From contig PCCE01000028.1 of assembly GCA_002731575.1 (NCBI GenBank), positions 9,520 through 53,971 on the forward strand: a stretch of 44,452 bases of DNA, given 5' to 3'. Under the pieces are notes generated by a model. It made no database searches, was not told the DNA's origin, and was given only the letters and a program-made list of their open reading frames with translations. Position 1 is the first letter of the stretch, and every line of letters starts with the position of its first letter. Of the stretch, positions 25,986-33,706 are shown piece after piece. The translations under genes were made by a program, and so were the position numbers. Source of the stretch: Gammaproteobacteria bacterium. Its GTDB lineage: Bacteria > Pseudomonadota > Gammaproteobacteria > Pseudomonadales > Azotimanducaceae.

Positions 25986-27384
25986 TTTTATGACTCGGTC
26001 CGAATCTGAACCCCAACAAACCGATAGCTCAGCCCGGTCGATCACCAAGGTATTGGTTGCCAATCGCGGCGCCATCGCGCGGCGTATTGTGCGCGCCTGC
26101 AATGAACTGGGTATTGCCAGTGTGGTGGTTTACTCACCCCCGGATGCCGATGCGCCCTATGTGCAGGAGGCCAGCGACGCCTATGCGCTTTCTGGCCTGC
26201 GCCCGTTAGAGAGTTATTTGGATCAAGGCCAGCTGATGCAAATCGCCAGCACTAGTGGTGCCGACGCGGTGCATCCCGGCTATGGGTTTTTGGCGGAAAA
26301 CGCCGGCTTTGCGCAGCGGGTAATCGACACCGGCATGACATTTATTGGCCCCGCCCCCCAGTGGCTCAGCCGCATGGGCGACAAAGTCAATGCGCGACAA
26401 ATGATGGCAGCACAGGGTATGCCAACCTTTGCCGGCAGCGATCTGATTACCGATTTGCAGGCCGCTGGTGAGGCCGCCCAGCGCATAGGTTTTCCCTTAG
26501 TGGTTAAGCCGTCTGGTGGCGGTGGCGGTATGGGCATGCAGGTGGTCGAGGCCCCTGAACAGTTAGAGTCGGCATTGGCGCAAGCCAAGGCGGTGGCGGA
26601 TGCCGCCTTCGCGAACGGCGATTTATACCTTGAGCGTTGGATTCAAAGGCCTCGGCATATTGAGTATCAGATTTTGGCCGACGAGCACGGTAACGCCATG
26701 CACCTGTATGAGCGCGAATGTTCGGTGCAGCGCCGTCATCAAAAACTCATTGAGGAGAGCCCAGCCCCTGGCATTGATGCCGAATTGTTGCGCGAGCAAG
26801 CCCGTCGCGGCGCGGAGATTTGTGCAGCGCTGGGATATAACAATCTCGGCACATTGGAAACTCTGTACAGCGATGGCGACACCGGCTTTCTAGAAATGAA
26901 TACGCGAATTCAAGTCGAGCATGGTGTGACCGAGGAGGTTACCGGTATTGATCTGGTACAGCAGCAGATCTTGCTTGCCGCTGGCGCTAGGCTGCCCGAG
27001 CCGGTGGCGCTGCAGGGCCATGCCATTGAGGTACGGGTTTATGCAGAGGATGCCCAAACCCTGATGCCCTCTACAGGTGTGCTGCGGGTATTTCAGCCGC
27101 CCCAACTCTTTGGTGTGCGGGTGGAAACCGGCTACCAACAGGGCCAAGAGGTCAGCCCTTACTACGATGCCCTGCTAGCGAAGGTTATTGCCACTGGCAG
27201 CACTCGGGAGCAGGCCATTGGCCGCGCTGTGGTCGCGCTTCGAGCATTCGCTATTGAGGGGGTCGAAACCAATACCGCACTGCTGTTGCGGGTGTTGGCA
27301 GACGATGCCTTTCTACGTGGCGACATTGATACCGGCATTGTCGAGCGAATTTTACGTACTGGCCGTCGCATTCCCGCGCTCTGA
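25978..27384 (+). CDS. Biotin carboxylase subunit of an acyl-CoA carboxylase
   Basis: About 468 residues. The N-terminal lobe is VLVANRGAIARRIVRACNEL, then DAVHPGYGFLAENAGFA. The ATP-grasp glycine loop is KPSGGGGGMGMQ, followed by RHIEYQILAD, ERECSVQRRHQK and the catalytic FLEMNTRIQVEHGVTEE. It carboxylates biotin using ATP and bicarbonate. Unlike propionyl- or methylcrotonyl-CoA carboxylase alpha chains, it lacks a C-terminal biotin carrier, which is encoded by the next gene. ATG 25990 is an alternative start with a four-base gap to the upstream gene. Confidence 0.93.
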   Translation: MDSFMTRSESEPQQTDSSARSITKVLVANRGAIARRIVRACNELGIASVVVYSPPDADAPYVQEASDAYALSGLRPLESYLDQGQLMQIASTSGADAVHPGYGFLAENAGFAQRVIDTGMTFIGPAPQWLSRMGDKVNARQMMAAQGMPTFAGSDLITDLQAAGEAAQRIGFPLVVKPSGGGGGMGMQVVEAPEQLESALAQAKAVADAAFANGDLYLERWIQRPRHIEYQILADEHGNAMHLYERECSVQRRHQKLIEESPAPGIDAELLREQARRGAEICAALGYNNLGTLETLYSDGDTGFLEMNTRIQVEHGVTEEVTGIDLVQQQILLAAGARLPEPVALQGHAIEVRVYAEDAQTLMPSTGVLRVFQPPQLFGVRVETGYQQGQEVSPYYDALLAKVIATGSTREQAIGRAVVALRAFAIEGVETNTALLLRVLADDAFLRGDIDTGIVERILRTGRRIPAL

Positions 27385-27435
27385 AAACTGGCGTGGCGGT
27401 GCTATATTTTGCGACCGTAGATTTAGGAGGTAATT

Positions 27436-27657
27436 ATGGCGAAGCAAGAAGTCGAGAGCGAAGTCACTGGTAACGTATGGAAGGTTCTGAAAAGCACAGG
27501 TGACAGTGTCGAAGCTGGGGAAGTCATCATGATTTTAGAGTCCATGAAAATGGAGATACCGGTAGAAGCACCGGTGGCGGGCACTATTGCCCAGGTTCTA
27601 GTCGCACCTGAAGAGCAGGTGGAAGAAGATCAAGTGGTTGCCATACTCGATAGCTAG
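27436..27657 (+). CDS. Free-standing biotin carboxyl carrier protein
   Basis: 73-residue biotinyl domain with the biotinylation site ESMKMEI (Lys38) between the two half-motifs [16 protein letters not shown] and [18 protein letters not shown]. It shuttles carboxybiotin between the carboxylase and the carboxyltransferase of this locus. It has a strong AGGAGG ribosome-binding site before ATG, unlike its neighbours, suggesting higher expression. AccB proteins are usually longer; this is a bare domain. Confidence 0.95.
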   Translation: MAKQEVESEVTGNVWKVLKSTGDSVEAGEVIMILESMKMEIPVEAPVAGTIAQVLVAPEEQVEEDQVVAILDS

Positions 27658-27690
27658 CAGCGCATAACAACGAAAACATGGGGAAGTTTT

Positions 27691-28521
27691 ATGAGTTCTG
27701 ATTTAGTCACCTTAGACATAGCGAACGGCATTGCCGATGTGCGCTTAAACCGCGCCGAAAAATACAATGCGCTTAGCCAAGATATGTTCGACGCCATTAT
27801 CGAAGCCGGGCAGTCGCTGGCCGCTGCGGACGATGTTTCTGCAGTCGTGTTGTCAGGCAATGGGCGGGGCTTTTGCGCCGGTTTGGATATGGCCAGCTTT
27901 GCATCCATGTCCGATGGCTCGCGTAAGTCTCAGTCCGGGACTGAGGCATTGCTGACAAAGGATGAGCGCCCAGAAAACCGCGCGCAACGGCCAGCCTTGG
28001 TATGGAAACAGTTGCCAATGCCCGTTATCGCCTCGCTGCATGGTGTGGTTTTTGGTGGTGGCTGCCAAATTGCGCTCGGTGCCGACATTCGTATTGCCGC
28101 ACCCGATATCAAGATGTCCATTATGGAAATCAAGTGGGGCTTGGTGCCGGACATGAGCATTACCCAAACCTTGCGCGATTTGATGCCCATGGATGTGGCT
28201 AAGGAATTGACCTTTACCGGCCGAATTATGAACGGTCAGCAAGCCAGCGATGTAGGCCTTGTGACCCGGGTTGCCGATGATCCCTTTGCTGAGGCCATGG
28301 CGCTGGCGGAGGAAATTGCTGGCAAATCACCGGATGCAGTGCGCGCTGGTAAGGCACTTTATGAGCAGGCTTGGCATGCCGATGCCAGAACTGGTTTGGA
28401 ACTTGAAGCCGCGCTGCAGGCCAACCTAATTGGCACTGCGAATCAAATCGAAGCGGTGAAGGCAAATTTTGATAAACGCCCGCCAGCCTTTGAGCCTGCC
28501 TCAGTGAAGCTCAAGCACTAG
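27691..28521 (+). CDS. Crotonase/enoyl-CoA hydratase-family protein with one missing catalytic Glu
   Basis: 276 residues. The oxyanion-hole segments GRGFCAGLDMA and HGVVFGGGCQIALGAD are present. In hydratases the first catalytic Glu follows GGGC (GGGCE); here it is Gln. The second Glu (SIMEIKWGL) is kept. This pattern is compatible with isomerase, decarboxylase or other crotonase chemistry and not classical hydration. It sits between the carrier and the carboxyltransferase, implying work on the same acyl-CoA. GGGGAAG precedes the ATG. Confidence 0.88.
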   Translation: MSSDLVTLDIANGIADVRLNRAEKYNALSQDMFDAIIEAGQSLAAADDVSAVVLSGNGRGFCAGLDMASFASMSDGSRKSQSGTEALLTKDERPENRAQRPALVWKQLPMPVIASLHGVVFGGGCQIALGADIRIAAPDIKMSIMEIKWGLVPDMSITQTLRDLMPMDVAKELTFTGRIMNGQQASDVGLVTRVADDPFAEAMALAEEIAGKSPDAVRAGKALYEQAWHADARTGLELEAALQANLIGTANQIEAVKANFDKRPPAFEPASVKLKH

Positions 28522-28526
28522 TCGCT

Positions 28527-30080
28527 ATGAGCTGGGATAAAGAAGTTCAGGAACTGCAGCGTCGCCGCTATCTGGCGCAGCAGCAAGGCGGCGAGGCGGG
28601 TATAGCCAAACAGCATGCTCGTGGCCGTATGACCATTCGAGAGCGCATCGATGTGCTGCTTGATGATGGCTCATTCCGCGAGCATGGACGCGCCACAGCC
28701 AGTCCCGTGTACGACGATAACGACGAGCTGCTGGAATACGTGCCCGCCAATTATATTGTTGGCTTCGGAGCCATAGCCGGTCGTCGAATAACCGTTGGCG
28801 GCGAAGACTTCACGCTCAAGGGCGGTTCGCCCAATGCAGCAGGTTTGCGCAAAAGCGTCTATGCCGAGCACCTTGCGGTACAGTATCGGACGCCCTTGGT
28901 ACGCATGCTGGAAGGTGGCGGCGGCAGCGTGAAAGGTGGTGGCAAGAAGGGTGGCACTGTAGGTGAGCCTGTCTTTACCGAACCTCGATTTAAAATCATT
29001 GCTGACGCCATGGGCGTGGTTCCCGTGATTTCAGCAGCCATGGGTGCTGTTGCCGGTTTCCCCGCTGGCCGTTTAGTGGCATCGCATTTTTCTGTTATGA
29101 CCGAGCATACCGCCCAGGTGCTGATTGGTGGTCCGGCGCTAGTCGAACGTGCGCTGGGTGTGAAGATGACCAAGGACGAACTGGGCGGTGCGGCAGTGCA
29201 TTTGCGCAGCGGTATCGTCGACAACTTGGCCGCCGATGAGCATGACGCGCTGGCACAGATACGCCGCTACTTGAGTTATTTGCCGAGCAGTGTTTACCAG
29301 CGTACGCCCCGCTATCAGGTCGATGATCCGGTAGATCGTCAAGAGCAGGCACTGCTCTCCATCGTGCCTCGGGACAGCAATACCGGCTTTGATATGCGCG
29401 CTGTGCTGCAGATGATTTTTGATACAGACAGCGTTTTCGAGATCGGTGCCCTTTACGGCCCGAGCCAAATCTGCGCGCTGGCGACGCTGAACGGTCAGCC
29501 CGTAGGCGTGTTGGCTAACGACTGCTTGCATTATGCCGGTGCAATGACGGCAGAGGCCGCGCAAAAGTACCGACGCTTTGTCGAAATGTGCGACACCTTC
29601 CATCTGCCGATCGTCAACCTGATTGACCAGCCTGGCTTTATGATTGGGCCAGAATCCGAAGCCGCAGGCACCATTCGTTACGGCATGGCAGCGGTGGCTG
29701 CTGCCGCGCAATCGACTGTGCCTTGGGCGGTGATTCAAGTGCACAAGGGCTTCGGTGTTGCTACCGCTGCGCATTACGCGCCTGGCGCTTACATATTGGC
29801 CTGGCCTTCCGTAGAATCCGGCCCGCTGCCGGTAGAGGGCGGAGTGGCAGTGGCGTTTCATCGGGAAATTGCCGCAGCACCTGACCCAGATGCCAAGCGT
29901 CGAGAGTTGGAAGACCGGCTGCGCGAAGCGCGCTCGCCTTTTCCGCGTGCGGAATCCTTTGCGGTGCATGAACTGATTGATCCGCGCGAAACCCGGCCAG
30001 TGTTATGCGAGTGGATAGAGTGGATTCAACCCCAACTCGACACCTTGCTTGGGCCAACGCACTTTCCGGCACGCCCTTAG
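28527..30080 (+). CDS. Acyl-CoA carboxylase carboxyltransferase (beta) subunit
   Basis: 517-residue carboxyltransferase of the PccB/MccB/AccD5 superfamily with N- and C-crotonase-like halves. Features: HARGRMTIRERIDVLLDDGSF, VVPVISAAMGAVAGFPAG, VGVLANDCLHYAGAMTAEAA, LPIVNLIDQPGFMIG and ATAAHYAPGAYILAWPS. It transfers CO2 from carboxybiotin to an acyl-CoA alpha carbon. The Gly-rich loop GGGGSVKGGGKKGG near residue 130 is unusual. The start is six bases after the crotonase stop. The exact acyl-CoA is not readable. Confidence 0.92.
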   Translation: MSWDKEVQELQRRRYLAQQQGGEAGIAKQHARGRMTIRERIDVLLDDGSFREHGRATASPVYDDNDELLEYVPANYIVGFGAIAGRRITVGGEDFTLKGGSPNAAGLRKSVYAEHLAVQYRTPLVRMLEGGGGSVKGGGKKGGTVGEPVFTEPRFKIIADAMGVVPVISAAMGAVAGFPAGRLVASHFSVMTEHTAQVLIGGPALVERALGVKMTKDELGGAAVHLRSGIVDNLAADEHDALAQIRRYLSYLPSSVYQRTPRYQVDDPVDRQEQALLSIVPRDSNTGFDMRAVLQMIFDTDSVFEIGALYGPSQICALATLNGQPVGVLANDCLHYAGAMTAEAAQKYRRFVEMCDTFHLPIVNLIDQPGFMIGPESEAAGTIRYGMAAVAAAAQSTVPWAVIQVHKGFGVATAAHYAPGAYILAWPSVESGPLPVEGGVAVAFHREIAAAPDPDAKRRELEDRLREARSPFPRAESFAVHELIDPRETRPVLCEWIEWIQPQLDTLLGPTHFPARP

Positions 30081-30110
30081 TTTTAGAAACACAGTTAACG
30101 GGAGAACACT

Positions 30111-30977
30111 ATGTCTATTTCATTTGTCGATCAGGTCGCCATTGTTACTGGAGCCGGTGGCGGCTTGGGTCGTTGCCATGCGCTAGAGCTTGCGCGTCGC
30201 GGCGCCAAGGTTGTAGTGAACGACTTGGGTGGCTCTATGGACGGCAGCGGCGGTTCCTCAGAGGCGGCAGAATCGGTAGTTGCTGAAATTAAGGCCCTGG
30301 GCGGTGAAGCTATTGCCAACGGCGGTTCGGTTTCTGACCGCGCTGGCGCGCAAAGCATGGTAGACGATGTCATGAACGCTTGGGGCCGGGTGGACGTGTT
30401 GATTAACAATGCTGGTATTTTGCGCGACAAGTCATTTTCCAAAATGACCTTGGACGACTTCGAAATGGTAGTGAACGTGCACTTGCTAGGCGCCGCTTAC
30501 TGTTCCCACGCGGTATGGCCGATTATGCGCGAACAAAATTATGGACGAATTTTGATGACCACCTCGCCGAGTGGTCTTTACGGTAACTTTGGTCAAACCA
30601 ACTACGGTGCTGCGAAAATGGGGCAGGTTGGTCTGATGAACAGCATGAAAATTGAGGGTGCGAAAAATAACATTCACACCAACAGTATCGCGCCGGTTGC
30701 TGCCACGCGGATGACCGAGAATCTTATGCCCGAGGCTGTGCTTGAAAAAATCGGTCCGGAACTGGTAACGCCAGCGGCAATTTTCCTGGTCAGCGAAGAC
30801 GCCCCAAACGGGGTCATTTTGCAGGCCCAAGGCGGTCAGTTCTCCTTGGCGGCAGTAGTTGAGAACAATGGCGTAGACCTCGGCGTCGATGCCACTGCTG
30901 ACGATGTGGCATCCAGCTATGAGGCCATTGTCGATATGGCTCAGGTGAAGACCCGAGGCATGCTGCAGCTAAGCTAA
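30111..30977 (+). CDS. SDR resembling the (3R)-hydroxyacyl-CoA dehydrogenase domain of MFE-2
   Basis: 288-residue SDR. VTGAGGGLGRCHALELARRGAKVVVNDLGG is the nucleotide site, and VNDLGGSMDGSG resembles peroxisomal multifunctional enzyme type 2 dehydrogenase domains. The catalytic residues are in TTSPSGLYGNFGQTNYGAAK. It would oxidise or reduce a (3R)-hydroxyacyl-CoA, consistent with the neighbouring crotonase and carboxylase. GGGAGAA lies before ATG. It is the last obvious enzyme of the operon. Confidence 0.9.
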   Translation: MSISFVDQVAIVTGAGGGLGRCHALELARRGAKVVVNDLGGSMDGSGGSSEAAESVVAEIKALGGEAIANGGSVSDRAGAQSMVDDVMNAWGRVDVLINNAGILRDKSFSKMTLDDFEMVVNVHLLGAAYCSHAVWPIMREQNYGRILMTTSPSGLYGNFGQTNYGAAKMGQVGLMNSMKIEGAKNNIHTNSIAPVAATRMTENLMPEAVLEKIGPELVTPAAIFLVSEDAPNGVILQAQGGQFSLAAVVENNGVDLGVDATADDVASSYEAIVDMAQVKTRGMLQLS

Positions 30978-31059
30978 GGTGGCCCAAGCTAAGCTGAGGT
31001 ATGGCGGGCCAAGATGGTATGGGCTGCGGCCCACCAGCGGCAGGCGGCTAACTCAAATC

Positions 31060-31101
31060 AGCGACGGCAAATGAGCGACGGCAAATAAGCGAAAGCAAAC
31101 G
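31060..31101. repeat. 14-bp tandem repeat, three units
   Basis: AGCGACGGCAAATG, AGCGACGGCAAATA and AGCGAAAGCAAACG in direct succession, ending 14 bases before the TTG start of the 61-codon gene. It is the most regular feature of the 138-base gap after the SDR gene. An imperfect 20-25-base duplication around 30974-31015 (CTAAGCT-AGGT-GGCCCAAG type) also lies there. Confidence 0.8.
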
Positions 31102-31115
31102 AGAGAGACATCACA

Positions 31116-31301
31116 TTGGCCGCATTAATACTGACATTGGTTTTGGCTTTCATCATGGCGGGCGCACTCTGGCTCACACTGGGCAGCCGTTTTGAATTTG
31201 CTGCCGAGGGCAGCGAAAACGATTTGGCCAATCTCGTGGTCTACAGCCTTGGGTCCATACCCGTAAGCTTTGTGATCGTATTCTTTGGTATTGGCGGCTA
31301 A
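31116..31301 (+). CDS. Small two-helix membrane protein, unknown
   Basis: 61 residues with two hydrophobic helices (ALILTLVLAFIMAGALWLTLG and VYSLGSIPVSFVIVFFGIGG) joined by a short acidic stretch (EFAAEGSEND). It starts with TTG after GAGAGAG. No family recognised. It lies between the carboxylase locus and a methyltransferase gene 11 bases away. Confidence 0.65.
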   Translation: MAALILTLVLAFIMAGALWLTLGSRFEFAAEGSENDLANLVVYSLGSIPVSFVIVFFGIGG

Positions 31302-31312
31302 ACCCGGCCGCC

Positions 31313-31924
31313 ATGCAGCTACCCATTGATATTGAGAGCGTTAAGGGCTTTTTGCATGCGGATGAGGGCGCGGCCCTGCACCAGTACGCGGCAGCGTCGG
31401 CGTCAATAGGACCATGTTTGGAGCTGGGCAGTTACTGCGGTAAGTCGACGGTTTATCTGGGTACTGCCGCCCGGGATGCAGGCAGCCTTGTGTTTGCTGT
31501 AGACCATCACCGAGGATCCGAGGAGCATCAGCACGGTGAGGAATACCACGATCCTGAGTTATTCGATGCTTCCGCTCAGCGCATGGATTCACTGCCTGCG
31601 TTGCGACGCACCTTGGCTCGTGCCGAACTCGAAGCGTGGGTAGTGCCCGTGGTAGCGGCCAGTGCCCAGCTTGGTGCGCATTGGACCACCCCGCTAGGCA
31701 TGGTGTTTATCGATGGTGGCCACAGCCTCGAAGCGGCGCAAACCGACTACCGTAACTGGAGCGGGCATGTGCAGCCCGGTGGCATTCTGGCCATACACGA
31801 TATTTTTCCAAACCCTGAAAATGGTGGCCAAGCGCCCTATACCATCTATCAATTGGCGCTGGCTTCGGGTTTGTTTGTTGAGGTAGAAATACGCCGCACT
31901 CTGGCGATTTTGCGACGACTTTGA
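31313..31924 (+). CDS. Class I SAM-dependent methyltransferase (Methyltransf_24-like)
   Basis: 203 residues. The SAM-binding motif I is CLELGSYCGKSTVYLG; FAVDHH is the acidic-loop region and MVFIDGGHSLEAAQTDYRNW the later motif typical of Methyltransf_24 proteins. The acceptor is unknown. It converges on the toroid-protein gene, and with the three minus-strand genes that follow it probably forms a functional cassette. Confidence 0.85.
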   Translation: MQLPIDIESVKGFLHADEGAALHQYAAASASIGPCLELGSYCGKSTVYLGTAARDAGSLVFAVDHHRGSEEHQHGEEYHDPELFDASAQRMDSLPALRRTLARAELEAWVVPVVAASAQLGAHWTTPLGMVFIDGGHSLEAAQTDYRNWSGHVQPGGILAIHDIFPNPENGGQAPYTIYQLALASGLFVEVEIRRTLAILRRL

Positions 31925-31966
31925 GGCTGCTCTTTTTAGCCGCTCTTGTCTGGCTACTGTTCTAGA

Positions 31967-32989
31967 TTATTCAGGCTCTACTTCCTTAAATAGCCCCGAC
32001 GCTGGCGATAAATCAAATAGCGCGTCCGCAGCCAATAGCACCGCGCCTGCAGTCCAGCTAGGTTTTTCATCGGGCCAGTAGGCGTCATCGGGAAATACGT
32101 AGCCCGTCCACCAACTTCCGTCTGCTAGCTGAAAGCGCTGAATATTCTCGTAGAGCTGCGCTGCCTTGGCAGTTTCGCCTGCCACCACACAGGCCATAAT
32201 CAGTTCGCAGGTTTCGGCCACGGTCACCCAAGGCTGCTCGTGAACACAGCGGCAGCCGAGGCCCGGCTCAACGAATGTATCCCAGCGGCTGCGCAAGCGC
32301 CGGGTTGCAGCTTCACCCTTTAATACTCCGGTGAGCACTGGATAAAACCAGTCCATAGAGTAGCGGGCCTTAGATTCCCAGGTACGGTCGAAGCGCTGGG
32401 GTTTGTTGCGCAGCGCGTCACCCAAGCGCTGCCGCCCCGCCTGCCAATCTGCGCGAGGCTGCTGCAGCGTCGCAGCAATTTGACAGGCACAGGCCAGCGA
32501 CTTGTAGATGGCACTGCAGCCTGTGACCAAGGCGTCCTTAGAGGTACCAGTGCGGGTATCTACGGCCCAATAAATTTCACCGCTGGAAGCTTGCTGGGTC
32601 AGCACAAATTCGATGGCGCGTTCAAGCATGGGCCAAAAACGCAAAAGGCTGGCAGTGTCCCTAGTTGCGAGGTAGTAGTGCCATAGGCCAGTGGCGGGGT
32701 AGGCGACGAAGTTTGTTTCTGCACGGCTGTCGTCGGCAACGCTCTCGTTCTGATAGGTGGCAAACCAACTGCCATTGGCGCGCTGAGTGTTCGCCAACCA
32801 CTCAAAACCCCGCAACACAGCGGCGTAACGACCGGCGACGGTTAGACCCATCAGCGCTTCTACATGGTCCCACGGGTCGGTAATGCCACCAGCGAACCAC
32901 GGTAGAGCGCCGCTTGGCAGCTGTAGTGTCGCTATATAGCGTGCAGTGCTCTCTAAGCTGGGGGCAAGTTTGGTATTTGGTTTGTTCAC
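31967..32989 (-). CDS. Alpha/alpha-toroid protein with QW-type motifs (prenyltransferase/cyclase-like)
   Basis: 340 residues made of helical repeats with QW-like motifs: QRANGSWF at about 90 and QLADGSWW at about 290, plus QLPSGALPWF near the start. QW motifs occur in terpene cyclases and related alpha/alpha barrels. A DxDD catalytic box was not found, so squalene-type cyclisation is doubtful; a glycoside-hydrolase-like barrel is also possible. It is the last gene of a minus-strand run with a methyltransferase and GT4, three bases after the methyltransferase stop. I do not recognise a characterised orthologue. Confidence 0.7.
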   Translation of the reverse strand: MNKPNTKLAPSLESTARYIATLQLPSGALPWFAGGITDPWDHVEALMGLTVAGRYAAVLRGFEWLANTQRANGSWFATYQNESVADDSRAETNFVAYPATGLWHYYLATRDTASLLRFWPMLERAIEFVLTQQASSGEIYWAVDTRTGTSKDALVTGCSAIYKSLACACQIAATLQQPRADWQAGRQRLGDALRNKPQRFDRTWESKARYSMDWFYPVLTGVLKGEAATRRLRSRWDTFVEPGLGCRCVHEQPWVTVAETCELIMACVVAGETAKAAQLYENIQRFQLADGSWWTGYVFPDDAYWPDEKPSWTAGAVLLAADALFDLSPASGLFKEVEPE

Positions 32990-32992
32990 AAA

Positions 32993-33706
32993 TCAGGGTT
33001 GGCGAAAGTACATGACAACACTCTTACCCAGCACAGGGTTGAGGAGTCGGTCGAGGGTCTGGGTCAGCCAAGGTCGCTGCATTAAATCCCAGACCAGCAT
33101 GCGGTGATAACCGCGCACCAGAAAATTATCGTCTGCACTATCCCAGAACAGGCATTTTAGCCACCAATAAGGCACATGCAGGCTATGCGCCCAATGTCTG
33201 GAGAGAAATGTTAAGCCCATAGACTGAATGCGCTGTTTGAGCTGAGTGGCCCGAAAAATCCGCATGTGGCCACCCTCCATGGCGTGATAGGCATCGCTGA
33301 GTTTCCAGCACACCCATTCTGGGAAGAAGCGTGGCACACTGACGGCAAACAGCCCACCGGGCTTCAGTACGCGCTGAATTTCCTGTAAAAAACTTGCGTA
33401 TTCGGGGATATGTTCGAGCACCTCAGAGCAGATGACGTGGTCAAAGCTATTGTCAGCAAAGGGTAGGGTATGGCCGGTGCCTTGAATGAATGCGCAATAG
33501 CCAGCCTTGTTGGCATCCACGCTGAAGTCTTGCAAGCGGCTGCGGGCCGTTTGCAGATCTTGCATGCCTAGATCCAATCCAACGATGTCAGCATCGGCTA
33601 ATAGGTAGGCCGAAATACTGTGCCTGCCCTCGCCGCAGCCCAAATCAAGCAGCCGGTCACCGGGCCGGATGTTCAGTCGGTCAAAGTCGATGGTTTCAAG
33701 ACTCAT
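32993..33706 (-). CDS. Class I SAM-dependent methyltransferase
   Basis: About 237 residues. Motif I is RLLDLGCGEGRHS, the acidic residue follows in IVGLDLGMQDL, and motif II/III is HVICSEVLEHIPEYASFL...VLKPGGLFAVSVP, as in UbiE-type methyltransferases. The ATG at 33706 overlaps the end of the GT4 gene by 11 bases, indicating coupled translation. The C-terminal region (HAMEGGHMRIF, LFWDSADDNFLV) is not recognised. Substrate probably a product of the neighbouring glycosyltransferase. Confidence 0.87.
   Translation of the reverse strand: MSLETIDFDRLNIRPGDRLLDLGCGEGRHSISAYLLADADIVGLDLGMQDLQTARSRLQDFSVDANKAGYCAFIQGTGHTLPFADNSFDHVICSEVLEHIPEYASFLQEIQRVLKPGGLFAVSVPRFFPEWVCWKLSDAYHAMEGGHMRIFRATQLKQRIQSMGLTFLSRHWAHSLHVPYWWLKCLFWDSADDNFLVRGYHRMLVWDLMQRPWLTQTLDRLLNPVLGKSVVMYFRQP

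Noticed and set aside
29139..29969. 276-codon minus-strand frame over the carboxyltransferase
   Set aside because: Arg/His-rich shadow of a clear PccB-family gene.
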